From assembly GCA_963817395.1 (NCBI GenBank), contig CAWFOC010000004.1, positions 804,166-868,165 of the forward strand: a DNA stretch of 64,000 nt, in the 5' to 3' direction. The notes under the pieces are model-generated. The model ran no database searches and was not told the origin of the DNA. It worked only from the letters and a program-made list of their open reading frames with translations. Numbering within the stretch: position 1 is the stretch's first letter; every line of letters starts with the position of its first letter. The stretch is from CAWGYQ01 sp963817395. Lineage in GTDB: Bacteria; Acidobacteriota; Vicinamibacteria; Vicinamibacterales; CAVPJW01. Both the position numbers and the translations under genes were made by a program. This document shows positions 11,244 through 19,607 of this stretch, piece after piece.

Positions 11244-13460
11244 GTGCAGTTCTCCTACTCTCTCCCGTGGTGGGCCTGGCCCCTGATCCTGATCGGGGTC
11301 GTCGCGATCGCGCGTGGCGCTTACGTGCGCCGGGCTCTGCCTCTGTCATCGCGTCAGCGTCATCTGCTGACCGCGTTGCGCTCGCTCACCCTGATCGTGC
11401 TCGTGGCGCTGCTGTTGCGGCCCGTCAAGCTGGTGATGCCAGCCTCTCCGCAGGACGCGATCGTCGCCATTCTCGTGGATACCTCGCGCAGCATGGCACT
11501 CGCTGATGACGGCGGCCAGCGCCGCATCGATCGGGCAGGCGCCCTGTCGACAAAGCTTGCAGCCGACCTCGGTCGAGAGTTTCAGGTCGAGACGTTGACG
11601 TTTGGCGAAAAGCTGGCGCCGCACGGCACTTCGGAGTTCGTGGCCGACGGGCGGCGCTCCGAGCTTGTCGGGGCGCTCCGTGACACGCGGAAGCGTTACG
11701 AGGGAAAGTCCGTCGCAGGAGTGGTGATTGTTTCCGATGGCGGCGATACCAGCACCGGCGAGTTGACCACCTCGGTCGACCGGACGGCCCCGCCGGTGTT
11801 CACGATTGGAGTCGGATCGCCCTCGATTGCCCGCGACCGCGAGGTGTTGACCCTCACCGCCGGCGACGCGACGTTGCCCGGCTCGGTGATCGACCTCAAT
11901 GTGTCCGCTGTCAGTCATGGCTTCCCAGGGGCACCTATCGAGATGCGCGTCTTGGCCAATGGCCGGTCGATTGAGGTGCGACGGGTCACGCCCCCGGGTG
12001 ACGGCTCGCCGGTGCACGAAGTGTTTCGAGTGTCGCCGGATCGGAGCTCGGCAACACTGTACACGGTCGAAATCCCAGCCAGCCCGGACGAGCTCGCTCC
12101 CGAGAACAACCGCCGGACCGTGCTCGTCAGCCCGCCCGGGCGCAAGCGCCGCCTGCTGCTCGTCGAGGGCGCGCCCGGCTTCGAGCACAGCTTTCTCAAG
12201 CGGGCCTGGGCCGAAGACGAGGGCTTCGAGATCGATTCGGTGGTGAAGAAAGGCAAGAACGATCAGGGCGTCAGTACGTTTCTCGTGCAAGCCGACGCGT
12301 CCCGCTCGGCCAGTCTGGTCACGGGATATCCGACGACCAGGGAGGCGCTCTTTGCCTACGACACGGTCGTGTTCGGGAACGTCGAGGCCGAATTACTCAC
12401 ACGCGATCAGCTCGCCATGACGGCGGCATTCGTGGCCGAACGTGGCGGCGGGCTGCTCGCGCTCGGCGCACGCACGTTCCAGAATCGTAGTCTGCTCGGG
12501 ACGCCGATTGAGGAAGTGCTCCCGCTGCACCTCAACGAGCGCGCGCCCGGAATCCTGCGCACCTCCGCGCAGGATGTCGGCGATTCGAACAAGGTGTCTC
12601 TCACCGACGAGGGCACGACCCATCCGATGATGCGCATCGTGCTCGACCCGGGCGAGAATCGCCGCCGGTGGGCTGCGCTTCCGGCTCTGGCCTCGAGCAC
12701 GGCCCTGGGAGGGCCGAGGCCAGGGGCCCAGGTGCTGGCGGTCACATCCGTGCCTGGCAGCCCGTCTCGACCGATCGTGGCGATTCAGCGATACGGCCGC
12801 GGACGCTCCATGATCTTTGCCGGCGAAGCCTCGTGGCGCTGGCGCATGATGATGCCGGCCTCCGACCGCAGCTATGAGACGTTCTGGCGGCAGGTGGCAC
12901 GGTGGATGGCGACCAGCGCTCCCGACCCGGTCAACCTCGCCGTGCCCGCGGCAGCGACGCCGGGAGAAGCGGTCACGCTCGATCTGGTGGTTCGTGACCG
13001 CGCGTTTTCCACTGTCCCGGATGCGAACACCGTGCTCAGGATTGTGGCGCCCGATGGGTCGACGCGCGAGACACGCCCCGTGCTGGCCGACGCCGCCAGC
13101 GGGCGATACACCGCCGTCATGACCCCGGATCGCCCCGGGGTGTACCGCGTCAATGCGGAGGCGCGCGCGGGGACGCGGATCCTCGGTGCGCCGGTCGCCT
13201 GGCTTCTCGTGGGTGGCGCCGACCGTGAGCTGACCGATCCGCGTCTGAATGAGGAAGTGCTGCGACGAACGGCCGAGGCGACCGGAGGACGCTATCTCGC
13301 CCGCGACGAAACGGCGGAGCTTGGCGCGTTACTTCGCAGCCGGCGTGGTGCCGTCAGTCCCGAGCGGCGCGAGATCTGGCATAGCCCGTGGACGATCGGA
13401 TTGATTCTGATGCTGCTCAGCGCCGAGTGGGCGCTACGGCGCCGGTGGGGGATGCGGTGA
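11244..13460 (+). CDS. VWA and glutamine-amidotransferase-like membrane protein
   Basis: The 738-residue protein starts at GTG 11244. Two helices anchor the N-terminus (about residues 7-26 and 38-58). A VWA-type domain follows with ILVDTSRSM, a DxSxS MIDAS. The second half has a ThuA/glutamine-amidotransferase-like fold (ERGGGLLALGARTF; RYGRGRSMIFAGEASWRW) and a C-terminal helix ending in RRRWGMR. Such proteins are routine members of acidobacterial MoxR-Bat operons. The stop overlaps the next GTG start (GTGA at 13457), which supports operonic coupling. Confidence 0.85.
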   Translation: MQFSYSLPWWAWPLILIGVVAIARGAYVRRALPLSSRQRHLLTALRSLTLIVLVALLLRPVKLVMPASPQDAIVAILVDTSRSMALADDGGQRRIDRAGALSTKLAADLGREFQVETLTFGEKLAPHGTSEFVADGRRSELVGALRDTRKRYEGKSVAGVVIVSDGGDTSTGELTTSVDRTAPPVFTIGVGSPSIARDREVLTLTAGDATLPGSVIDLNVSAVSHGFPGAPIEMRVLANGRSIEVRRVTPPGDGSPVHEVFRVSPDRSSATLYTVEIPASPDELAPENNRRTVLVSPPGRKRRLLLVEGAPGFEHSFLKRAWAEDEGFEIDSVVKKGKNDQGVSTFLVQADASRSASLVTGYPTTREALFAYDTVVFGNVEAELLTRDQLAMTAAFVAERGGGLLALGARTFQNRSLLGTPIEEVLPLHLNERAPGILRTSAQDVGDSNKVSLTDEGTTHPMMRIVLDPGENRRRWAALPALASSTALGGPRPGAQVLAVTSVPGSPSRPIVAIQRYGRGRSMIFAGEASWRWRMMMPASDRSYETFWRQVARWMATSAPDPVNLAVPAAATPGEAVTLDLVVRDRAFSTVPDANTVLRIVAPDGSTRETRPVLADAASGRYTAVMTPDRPGVYRVNAEARAGTRILGAPVAWLLVGGADRELTDPRLNEEVLRRTAEATGGRYLARDETAELGALLRSRRGAVSPERREIWHSPWTIGLILMLLSAEWALRRRWGMR

Positions 13461-14419
13461 CCACCAGACAGGTCGGATGGCTCCTGCTGTTCGTGCTGCT
13501 TGCCCCTCCTGTGCAGGCGGCCGAGCGCTACGCGCTGCTCGTCGTCGGCGCATCGGGCGAGCCGAAGTATCGGGAGAGCTATGACAAGTGGCACGACTCG
13601 CTGGTCGGGGCGCTGCGCGACCGGCTCGGATTGGCTGCCGATCGCATTGTATCGCTCAAGGATCACGGCGTGCCAGAAACACAGCTCGCCACCGCCGCCA
13701 ATGTGACGGGCGCCCTCGGATCGCTTCGCGGACGCCTTCAAGGCGACGACCTGTTGCTCATCGTTCTCATCGGGCACGGCAGCTTCGATGGTGATACCGC
13801 AAAGTTCAACCTCGTGGGGCCGGATCTGGACGCCTCGCGATGGAGCGCGCTGCTCCGCGGCATGCCGGGCCGGCTGGCCATCGTCAATACGACTGGCGCC
13901 AGCTTCCCGTTTCTCGCCGAGCTCTCCGGCCGCGACCGGGTGATCATCACGGCAACCGACTCGGCCGCGCAGCGGTTCGACACCGTATTTCCGGAGTTCT
14001 TCGTCCAGGCCTTTGCCGGCGAGGGAAGCGATCTCGACAAGAACGGTCGCATCTCGCTGTGGGAAGCCTTCAGCTACGCCAGCGTTGCCGTCAAACAGTG
14101 GTACGAGCAGCGTGGTCAGCTGGCCACCGAGCGCTCGGTGCTCGACGACGACGGCGACGGTACGGGGAAGGAGGCGGGGGCGCCTGGTCCCGACGGTGCG
14201 CTGGCGCGCGCCATGTATCTGGACCCAGACGTCCCGGCCGCTGTCAGTGGCGACAGTCAGCTGGCAGAGCTGTACCGTCGTCGCGCAGCGCTCGAGGCCG
14301 AGATCGAGGGTCTCAAGGCGAAGAAGACGGACATGCCCGAGCAGGAATATCTGGATCAGCTCGAGAAGCTTGCCGTGGAGCTCGCCAGGGTCTCTCGGGA
14401 GATTCGATCGCGATCCTGA
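13457..14419 (+). CDS. Secreted caspase-like-fold protein with EF-hand loop, no cysteine
   Basis: The 320-residue product begins with a signal peptide ending near VQAAERY. The first 190 residues follow a caspase/legumain-like pattern: a YALLVVGASGE strand, a LLLIVLIGHGS strand with His107, and a strand RLAIVNTTGAS at the place where a catalytic Cys normally sits (residues 143-149). There is no cysteine anywhere in the protein. Residues 192-203 (DLDKNGRISLWE) match the 12-residue EF-hand loop, and a second acidic DDDGDG stretch follows. The C-terminus is a coiled coil. It is the last gene of the operon and is probably a non-peptidase or calcium-binding relative. The start is inferred from the GTGA overlap. 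Confidence 0.65.
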   Translation: MTTRQVGWLLLFVLLAPPVQAAERYALLVVGASGEPKYRESYDKWHDSLVGALRDRLGLAADRIVSLKDHGVPETQLATAANVTGALGSLRGRLQGDDLLLIVLIGHGSFDGDTAKFNLVGPDLDASRWSALLRGMPGRLAIVNTTGASFPFLAELSGRDRVIITATDSAAQRFDTVFPEFFVQAFAGEGSDLDKNGRISLWEAFSYASVAVKQWYEQRGQLATERSVLDDDGDGTGKEAGAPGPDGALARAMYLDPDVPAAVSGDSQLAELYRRRAALEAEIEGLKAKKTDMPEQEYLDQLEKLAVELARVSREIRSRS

Positions 14420-14428
14420 TCGAACGGC

Positions 14429-15086
14429 TCACCACTCGAGACGGCGGCGCGCGTGGGGTCGAAGAATCGCGATGCCGATGACCCCCGACGCAAATCCAGC
14501 CAGAATCGACCAGAATGCGATTCCACCCGCCTCGGCGGTGGTTCGGGCCATCGATCCGGGGCCCGCGAAGAGCTGCATGAGAACCCATGACGCCGAGAAA
14601 AAAACTGGCCGGCAGCTCGATGATGTCCCACAACACGACGAACGGCAGGAGCGTCAGCACGCGCGAGTGAGGGAACATCAGGAAGTACGCGCCCAGCACT
14701 CCGGCAATCGCCCCGCTCGCGCCGACCATCGGCACCGTCGAGCCCGGAGATGCGACTACGTGAACGAGCGCCGCGGCACTGCCGCAGAACACATAGAACA
14801 TCAGGTAGCGGCCGCGGCCCAGTTGATCCTCGACGTTGTCGCCGAAGATCCAGAGGTACAGCATGTTTCCCGCGAAGTGCAGCCAGCCGGCGTGCAGGAA
14901 CTGCGCGGTGAGCACGGTCGGCCAGGCAAAGCTCGCGGGAACCACACCGTAGATCGGCAGGACTTGCTGCAGCGATTCCGGTGAGCGCTGAATCTGAAAG
15001 AGCCAGACGAGCGTATTGACTGCGATGAGACCAATCGTGATGAGCGGCGGGCCGCCAGACGGGATCACGTCACGAAGAGGAATCAC
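14429..15086 (-). CDS. Rhomboid-family intramembrane protein (frameshifted; catalytic His apparently missing)
   Basis: The N-terminal two thirds read as a rhomboid: GTG start at 15086, several membrane helices, the HAGWLHFAGNMLYLWIFG segment and MVGASGAIAGVLGAYF with the nucleophile Ser (codon 14715-14717). Near 14,588 the frame shifts by one base. Continuing in the correct frame gives the expected WVLMQLFAG helix and a last helix ending at TGA 14429. In that helix the usual W-A-H-x-x-G-F histidine position is Ile (codon 14504-14506). Either this is a pseudoprotease or the base calls are wrong here. The gene is divergent from the zinc-ribbon gene and convergent with the operon. Confidence 0.8.
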
Positions 15087-15094
15087 GTCCTGAG

Positions 15095-15100
15095 TATAAT
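15095..15100 (+). promoter_or_regulatory. -10-like TATAAT upstream of the zinc-ribbon gene
   Basis: A perfect TATAAT lies in the space between the divergent rhomboid gene and the zinc-ribbon gene, 52 bases before the GTG at 15152. No clear -35 element is seen at normal spacing. Confidence 0.35.
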
Positions 15101-15151
15101 GAACCGCACCCCATATCCTTTGCGCGCCCGAGAACGACTGGGATTCTGATT

Positions 15152-15436
15152 GTGAAATGTCAGCACTGCGGTACCGAGATCGCGGACAAGGCGCTCATCT
15201 GCTTTCGGTGCGGCGCAGCGACATCGACGCCGCGGATTCAGCCACCCGCCTCGCGCCCCCGCGGCGGCCGGGCGCGTCTCCTTCCGGCCACGCTGGCGCT
15301 GGCAACCCTGGCCCTGGCGGGCATCTTCATGGGCCGTGCCGGCGACGAGGGGATGCCGCTGTCCGTCGAGTGGGCCATCGCGGCGCTCGCGGTCGCGGCG
15401 GTGGTCAGCTGGCTGGCCGCACGACGGCGAGGATGA
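15152..15436 (+). CDS. Small zinc-ribbon membrane protein
   Basis: The 94-residue protein begins MKCQHCGTEI and continues to CFRCGAAT, giving two CxxC knuckles of a zinc ribbon in the first 25 residues. A proline/arginine linker and two hydrophobic helices (about 40-60 and 70-88) follow. This layout is common for small membrane-anchored zinc-ribbon proteins of unknown function. GTG at 15152 is chosen because the zinc ribbon starts immediately after it. Confidence 0.75.
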   Translation: MKCQHCGTEIADKALICFRCGAATSTPRIQPPASRPRGGRARLLPATLALATLALAGIFMGRAGDEGMPLSVEWAIAALAVAAVVSWLAARRRG

Positions 15437-15524
15437 GCCCCGGACGGTTGCGCCCCAGATTCCGAATCAGCTAACATGCGACCCCTGCTGACGTTGATCC
15501 ATTCCACACGTCCGGACACCGCCC

Positions 15525-17138
15525 ATGCCTGAAGCGCGACTGGAAGTCGTCGACGCGCTCGGCCGGCGCATCGTCCCCGTCGACAAGGAAATCTTCGCCA
15601 TCGGTCGGCGCACGGGCAACGACCTCAGGCTCGTCGGCAGCGACGTCTCGCGCGACCACGCCGAGATCGCACGTGAAAGCGATAAATACGTCATTCGCGA
15701 TCGTGGGTCGCGCTACGGTACCTTCGTCAACGGCGACTCGGTCGTCGAGAAAATCCTGACCCACGGCGATCAGATTCGGATCGGGCGAAGCGGCGGCGCC
15801 GAGCTCGTGTTTCTGGTCGACGATGTCGGACCCTCGATTGAACGGACCACCACATCGGCGGTGGGCGACCTGCGTCAGATTTCCGCGCTGCTCGAGGGCC
15901 TGCGCGCCCTCGGATCCGGCCGTGTGCTCGACGAGGTGCTGGCCCTCGTGATGGACTCGGCCATCGAGGTCACCGGAGCGGAACGCGGTTTCATCATGCT
16001 CGCGGGTGCGGAAGGGGCCCTCGAGTTCAAGATGGCCCGCGCCCGTGGAAAGGTGACGCTGCCCGGCAAGACGTTCGAGACGAGCCGCAAGATTCCCGAA
16101 GAGGTGTTCGCGACGGGCGAGGAGCGAATCGTCGCCGACCTGCTCGACGGGGACCTGGCCAACGTCCACATGGGTACGGTGGCCCTCGGCATCCGCCACG
16201 TCCTCTGTACGCCGCTGCGCCTCGTGCGGTACGTCGATCGGGCCGATTCGGCGCCGGAGCCGAAACGCATCGGCGTCCTCTATCTCGACAGCCGCGAGCG
16301 CGGATCGTTGCTTTCGAAGGCGACTCGTGGCGCGCTCGAAACGCTGGCGACCGAAGCGGCGGTGGCCATCGAGAACGCGCGGCTCTATCGCGACAACATC
16401 GACAAGGCGCGAATCGAGCAGGAGATGAAGATCGCCGCCGACATTCAGCGTGCGCTCCTGCCAGACGCCAAGCATGTCGGCGCATACTTCAGTGCCGTGG
16501 CCGACTCGGTGCCGTGCCGGTCGATTGGGGGCGACTTCTACGACTACATCGACATGCCGGGTGGCGAGTTCGCGTTCGCCCTGGGAGACGTGGCCGGGAA
16601 AGGCGCACCGGCGGCGCTCTTGACCGCCGTCATCCAGGGGATTTTCTCGGCGCAGGGCTATTCGGGCGCCTCGCCGTCGCAAACCGTCACGCGGGTGAAT
16701 CAGGCCCTGATCCGCCGCGCCATCGAATCGCGGTTCGCCACCATTCTCTACGGCGTTCTCACGCGCGAGGGCAAGCTGGCGTACTGCAATGCCGGACACA
16801 ATCCACCGTTTCTGATTGGCACCGCCGGCGGCGTGCGGCGTCTCGAGAAGGGCGGGCTGATCGTCGGGTTGTTCGAGCACGCGACCTTCGACGAAGAAAC
16901 GCTGCAGCTCGACCCGGGCGACGTGCTCGTCGTGTTCAGCGACGGCGTCACCGAGGCCCTCAACGTGGCCGGCGAAGAGTTCGGCGAGGAACGGCTGCTG
17001 GCCTGCATCGAGGCCCATCGTCAGAACGACCTGTCCAATCTCCTCTCGGCCATTTTCAAGGATGTTCGCGACTTCGCTTCCGGGGCCATGCAGAGCGACG
17101 ACATCACGGCGCTCGTGCTGAAATATGTGGGGCCCTAG
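15525..17138 (+). CDS. FHA-GAF-SpoIIE-type protein phosphatase
   Basis: The 537-residue cytoplasmic protein has three domains. Residues ~1-100 form an FHA domain (IGRRTGNDLRL, VSRDHAEI, SRYGTFVNG) that binds phosphothreonine peptides. Residues ~115-280 form a GAF sensor domain. After a short coiled coil, residues ~295-537 form a PP2C/SpoIIE phosphatase (CRSIGGDFYDY, ALGDVAGKG, VVFSDGVTEA) with the metal-binding aspartates present. It probably dephosphorylates Ser/Thr targets or anti-sigma antagonists in response to a GAF ligand. It sits alone after the zinc-ribbon gene, and no partner kinase is visible in the window. Confidence 0.92.
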   Translation: MPEARLEVVDALGRRIVPVDKEIFAIGRRTGNDLRLVGSDVSRDHAEIARESDKYVIRDRGSRYGTFVNGDSVVEKILTHGDQIRIGRSGGAELVFLVDDVGPSIERTTTSAVGDLRQISALLEGLRALGSGRVLDEVLALVMDSAIEVTGAERGFIMLAGAEGALEFKMARARGKVTLPGKTFETSRKIPEEVFATGEERIVADLLDGDLANVHMGTVALGIRHVLCTPLRLVRYVDRADSAPEPKRIGVLYLDSRERGSLLSKATRGALETLATEAAVAIENARLYRDNIDKARIEQEMKIAADIQRALLPDAKHVGAYFSAVADSVPCRSIGGDFYDYIDMPGGEFAFALGDVAGKGAPAALLTAVIQGIFSAQGYSGASPSQTVTRVNQALIRRAIESRFATILYGVLTREGKLAYCNAGHNPPFLIGTAGGVRRLEKGGLIVGLFEHATFDEETLQLDPGDVLVVFSDGVTEALNVAGEEFGEERLLACIEAHRQNDLSNLLSAIFKDVRDFASGAMQSDDITALVLKYVGP

Positions 17139-17147
17139 GCGGCTGTG

Positions 17148-17426
17148 ATGCGGAAGCGCGGCTGGCTGCTCCTGGCCGTCGGGTTCGTCGCCTGGCACGT
17201 CGTGTTCGATCTGCAAGTGGAGTACTTCGCCACGCGCTTCGTTGCCCAGCAGGAACTGGCGGCGCAGGGAATTGGCCACTTCGTACCCATGGACGACGCG
17301 ATGCGGCCGGCGGTCACCCTGAGTGCCCTCATCGCGTCGGCGTGGAGCGTTGTCGCCATGGCGCTTGCGTATGCGGTGACGCGCTCCACCAATGGCGCTC
17401 GTCTCCGTTTCACCCGCGCGTCCTGA
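17148..17426 (+). CDS. Small two-helix membrane protein, unknown function
   Basis: The 92-residue hypothetical protein starts at ATG 17148, with GTG 17145 as an alternative. It has hydrophobic segments at about residues 6-20 and 52-74 and the sequence AWHVVFDLQVEYF between them. It lies 9 bases after the phosphatase stop and 39 bases before the next gene, so it is probably co-transcribed. No family recognised. Confidence 0.6.
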   Translation: MRKRGWLLLAVGFVAWHVVFDLQVEYFATRFVAQQELAAQGIGHFVPMDDAMRPAVTLSALIASAWSVVAMALAYAVTRSTNGARLRFTRAS

Positions 17427-17465
17427 CGGACGTCTCCAAACCGCGCGCATTACGGACGATCGGCG

Positions 17466-18683
17466 ATGGATCAGCCGCTCATCTACGACTGGAACCGCGC
17501 TGAGACTCCCTTCCAGCCTCGTGCCGTCGAGCTCGACGACGAGACGCTGCGCGACGGCCTGCAGTCGCCATCGATCCGGACGCCCACCATCGAGCAGAAG
17601 CTCGAGATTCTCCACTTCATCGACCGCCTGGGCATCGAGACCGCCGACATCGGGCTCCCCGGAGCAGGCCCGCATGTGGCGCGGGATGCCGAGCGGCTGG
17701 CCCGCGAGATTGGCGCCAGCCGGCTCAGAGTGAAGGCCAACTGCGCGGCCAGAACCGTCGTCGCCGACATCAAGCCTATCGCCGAGATCGTCCAGCGCAC
17801 CGGCGTGCCTATCGAGTGTTGCACCTTCATCGGATCCAGTCCGATCCGGCGATACACCGAGGATTGGACTGTCGAGCACCTGGAGCGGCTCACCGACGAG
17901 GCCGTGCGCTTCGCCGTCGGCGAAGGCCTCACGGTGATGTATGTCACCGAGGACACGACGCGCGCGGATCCCGAGTCGCTGCGACGGCTGTACGCGGCGG
18001 CCATTCGCGCCGGCGCGTCACGCATCTGCATCGCGGATACGGTGGGCCATGCCACGCCGGCCGGGGCGGCCGCGGTCGTGCGGTTCGTGGCCGGCGTGAT
18101 CCAGGACCTCGGAGGTGGTGTGGGCATCGACTGGCACGGCCACCGCGACCGGGACCTCGCGATTGCCAACTGCCTGGCCGCCCTGGACGCGGGGGCGACG
18201 CGGCTGCACGCCTCGGCTCTGGGAATCGGCGAGCGGGTCGGGAACACGCCGATGGATCTGCTGCTGGTGAACCTGGTGCTCATGGGCTACCTCGAGCGCG
18301 ATCTGTCGGAGCTCGGGGCGTACTGCCGTGCGGTATCGGAGGCCTGCGACGTCCAGATCCCCGCGAACTACCCGGTCGTCGGGCGCGACGCGTTCCGGAC
18401 CGCGACGGGCGTGCATGCCGCGGCCGTGATGAAGGCCTACCGCAAGGGCGACCGTGAGCTGCTCGACAAGGTCTACTCCGGCGTGCCGGCGAGGCTGGTC
18501 GGGCGTGAGCAGACTGTGGAGGTCGGGCCGATGTCGGGCCGCTCGAACGTTATCTTCTGGTTGGAGCGTCGCGGGATCGAGGCGACCGAACAACTCGTCG
18601 ATTCCATCTTCGCGAGCGCGAAGGTCTCGCCAACCGTGCTCACCGAAGAGGAAATTCTCGCCCTCGTGCGCCAGACGCCCTGA
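17466..18683 (+). CDS. DRE-TIM metallolyase (2-isopropylmalate/homocitrate synthase-like)
   Basis: The 405-residue enzyme has the DRE-TIM signature ELDDETLRDGLQSP near residue 30 and the DWHGHRDRDLA segment with the metal-binding HxH near residue 220. A GIGERVGNTP loop follows, characteristic of the isopropylmalate/homocitrate/citramalate synthase family. The C-terminal LeuA dimer/allosteric domain looks short or absent, as in homocitrate-synthase-like and NifV-like enzymes. It should condense acetyl-CoA with a 2-oxo acid. The substrate cannot be assigned from sequence alone. Leucine-pathway genes are not adjacent, so a specialised role is possible. Confidence 0.8.
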   Translation: MDQPLIYDWNRAETPFQPRAVELDDETLRDGLQSPSIRTPTIEQKLEILHFIDRLGIETADIGLPGAGPHVARDAERLAREIGASRLRVKANCAARTVVADIKPIAEIVQRTGVPIECCTFIGSSPIRRYTEDWTVEHLERLTDEAVRFAVGEGLTVMYVTEDTTRADPESLRRLYAAAIRAGASRICIADTVGHATPAGAAAVVRFVAGVIQDLGGGVGIDWHGHRDRDLAIANCLAALDAGATRLHASALGIGERVGNTPMDLLLVNLVLMGYLERDLSELGAYCRAVSEACDVQIPANYPVVGRDAFRTATGVHAAAVMKAYRKGDRELLDKVYSGVPARLVGREQTVEVGPMSGRSNVIFWLERRGIEATEQLVDSIFASAKVSPTVLTEEEILALVRQTP

Positions 18684-18692
18684 CCGGACAGG

Positions 18693-19607
18693 TCATCGTC
18701 CAGAGCGCCCGGCACCGATCAGCTTCGCTTCGATCGCCGGCAGGGCCTCGAGCAGCACATCGCCCACCACCTGCAGGCTCCGTGCGCTGATCTGATCGAG
18801 CGTGTCATTCGGGGTATGCCAGGCCGCGTAGTCGAGGTCAATCAGATCCACGGCGGGAACGCCTGCCTGCAGGAACGGCACGTGATCGTCCTCGATGAGG
18901 GTCGTCTCCTCGAGGAAATACCGTGACAGCTTGAGACGTTGCGCTGAGGCCCACAGGAGATCCGTGAGCCAGGGGGTCGAGTGTCCCTCGCGCCGGATGT
19001 TGAGGTTGCGCTCGCCGATCATGTCCACGAGGATCAGGGCGCGGAGCGACGCGAGTGTTCCACTTTTTCGGGCGACCTCGACGTAGTGCCGGCTGCCGTA
19101 GGTGTGATCGGTTCCGGTCCACTCGACGACGGCTTCCTCGCCATCGAGGAAGAGCAGCTCGATGGTCAGCGGATTCGCGCGGGCGCGCAGCACCCGAGCC
19201 AGTTCGAGCAGGAACGCGGCGCTCGATCCCCCGTCGTTGGCGCCCACGAACCGGACCTGGCGGAAGAGTTTCGTATCGTAGTGGCCGGCGATGACGAGCC
19301 GCTCCGCGCGCGCGCCCTGAATGGTGGCCGTCAGGTTGACCATGCGCAGCGTCCCGAGGGGCGTCGCGGCGTCGAAGGCCTGCTCGACCGGGCGAATACC
19401 GAGTGCCGAGAGTTGATCGGTGATGTAGCGACGGGCGTCGGCAAGGCCCGCGGACCCGGCCGGTCTCGGTCCAATCGTCACCAACTGCCGGACGTGCTCG
19501 TAGGCGCGGCCGCCGTCGAATCCGGGCGGGGGCTGGGTCTGCGGAACGGCCGCCGACAGGCCTGACGCTGAGGCCAGCGCCAGGACGCCGGCCTTCAGCC
19601 AGCTCAT
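18693..19607 (-). CDS. M28-family metallopeptidase, glutaminyl-cyclase-like
   Basis: The 304-residue protein has an N-terminal signal peptide (ALASASGLSA). The M28 metal ligands appear in order: AGHYDTK, GANDGGSS, DGEEA, LVDMIG and WHTPNDT. The WHTPNDT ending and overall length match both M28 aminopeptidases and glutaminyl-peptide cyclotransferases, and these cannot be separated by eye. It is likely periplasmic. The start ATG (19605-19607) overlaps the citrate synthase stop by four bases, so the two are translationally coupled although functionally unrelated. Confidence 0.85.
   Translation of the reverse strand: MSWLKAGVLALASASGLSAAVPQTQPPPGFDGGRAYEHVRQLVTIGPRPAGSAGLADARRYITDQLSALGIRPVEQAFDAATPLGTLRMVNLTATIQGARAERLVIAGHYDTKLFRQVRFVGANDGGSSAAFLLELARVLRARANPLTIELLFLDGEEAVVEWTGTDHTYGSRHYVEVARKSGTLASLRALILVDMIGERNLNIRREGHSTPWLTDLLWASAQRLKLSRYFLEETTLIEDDHVPFLQAGVPAVDLIDLDYAAWHTPNDTLDQISARSLQVVGDVLLEALPAIEAKLIGAGRSGR

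Noticed and set aside
15471..17879. 802-codon open frame on the minus strand
   Set aside because: It is antisense to the FHA-GAF-SpoIIE phosphatase and the adjacent genes, and has no recognisable domain. Long antisense frames are expected at this GC content.
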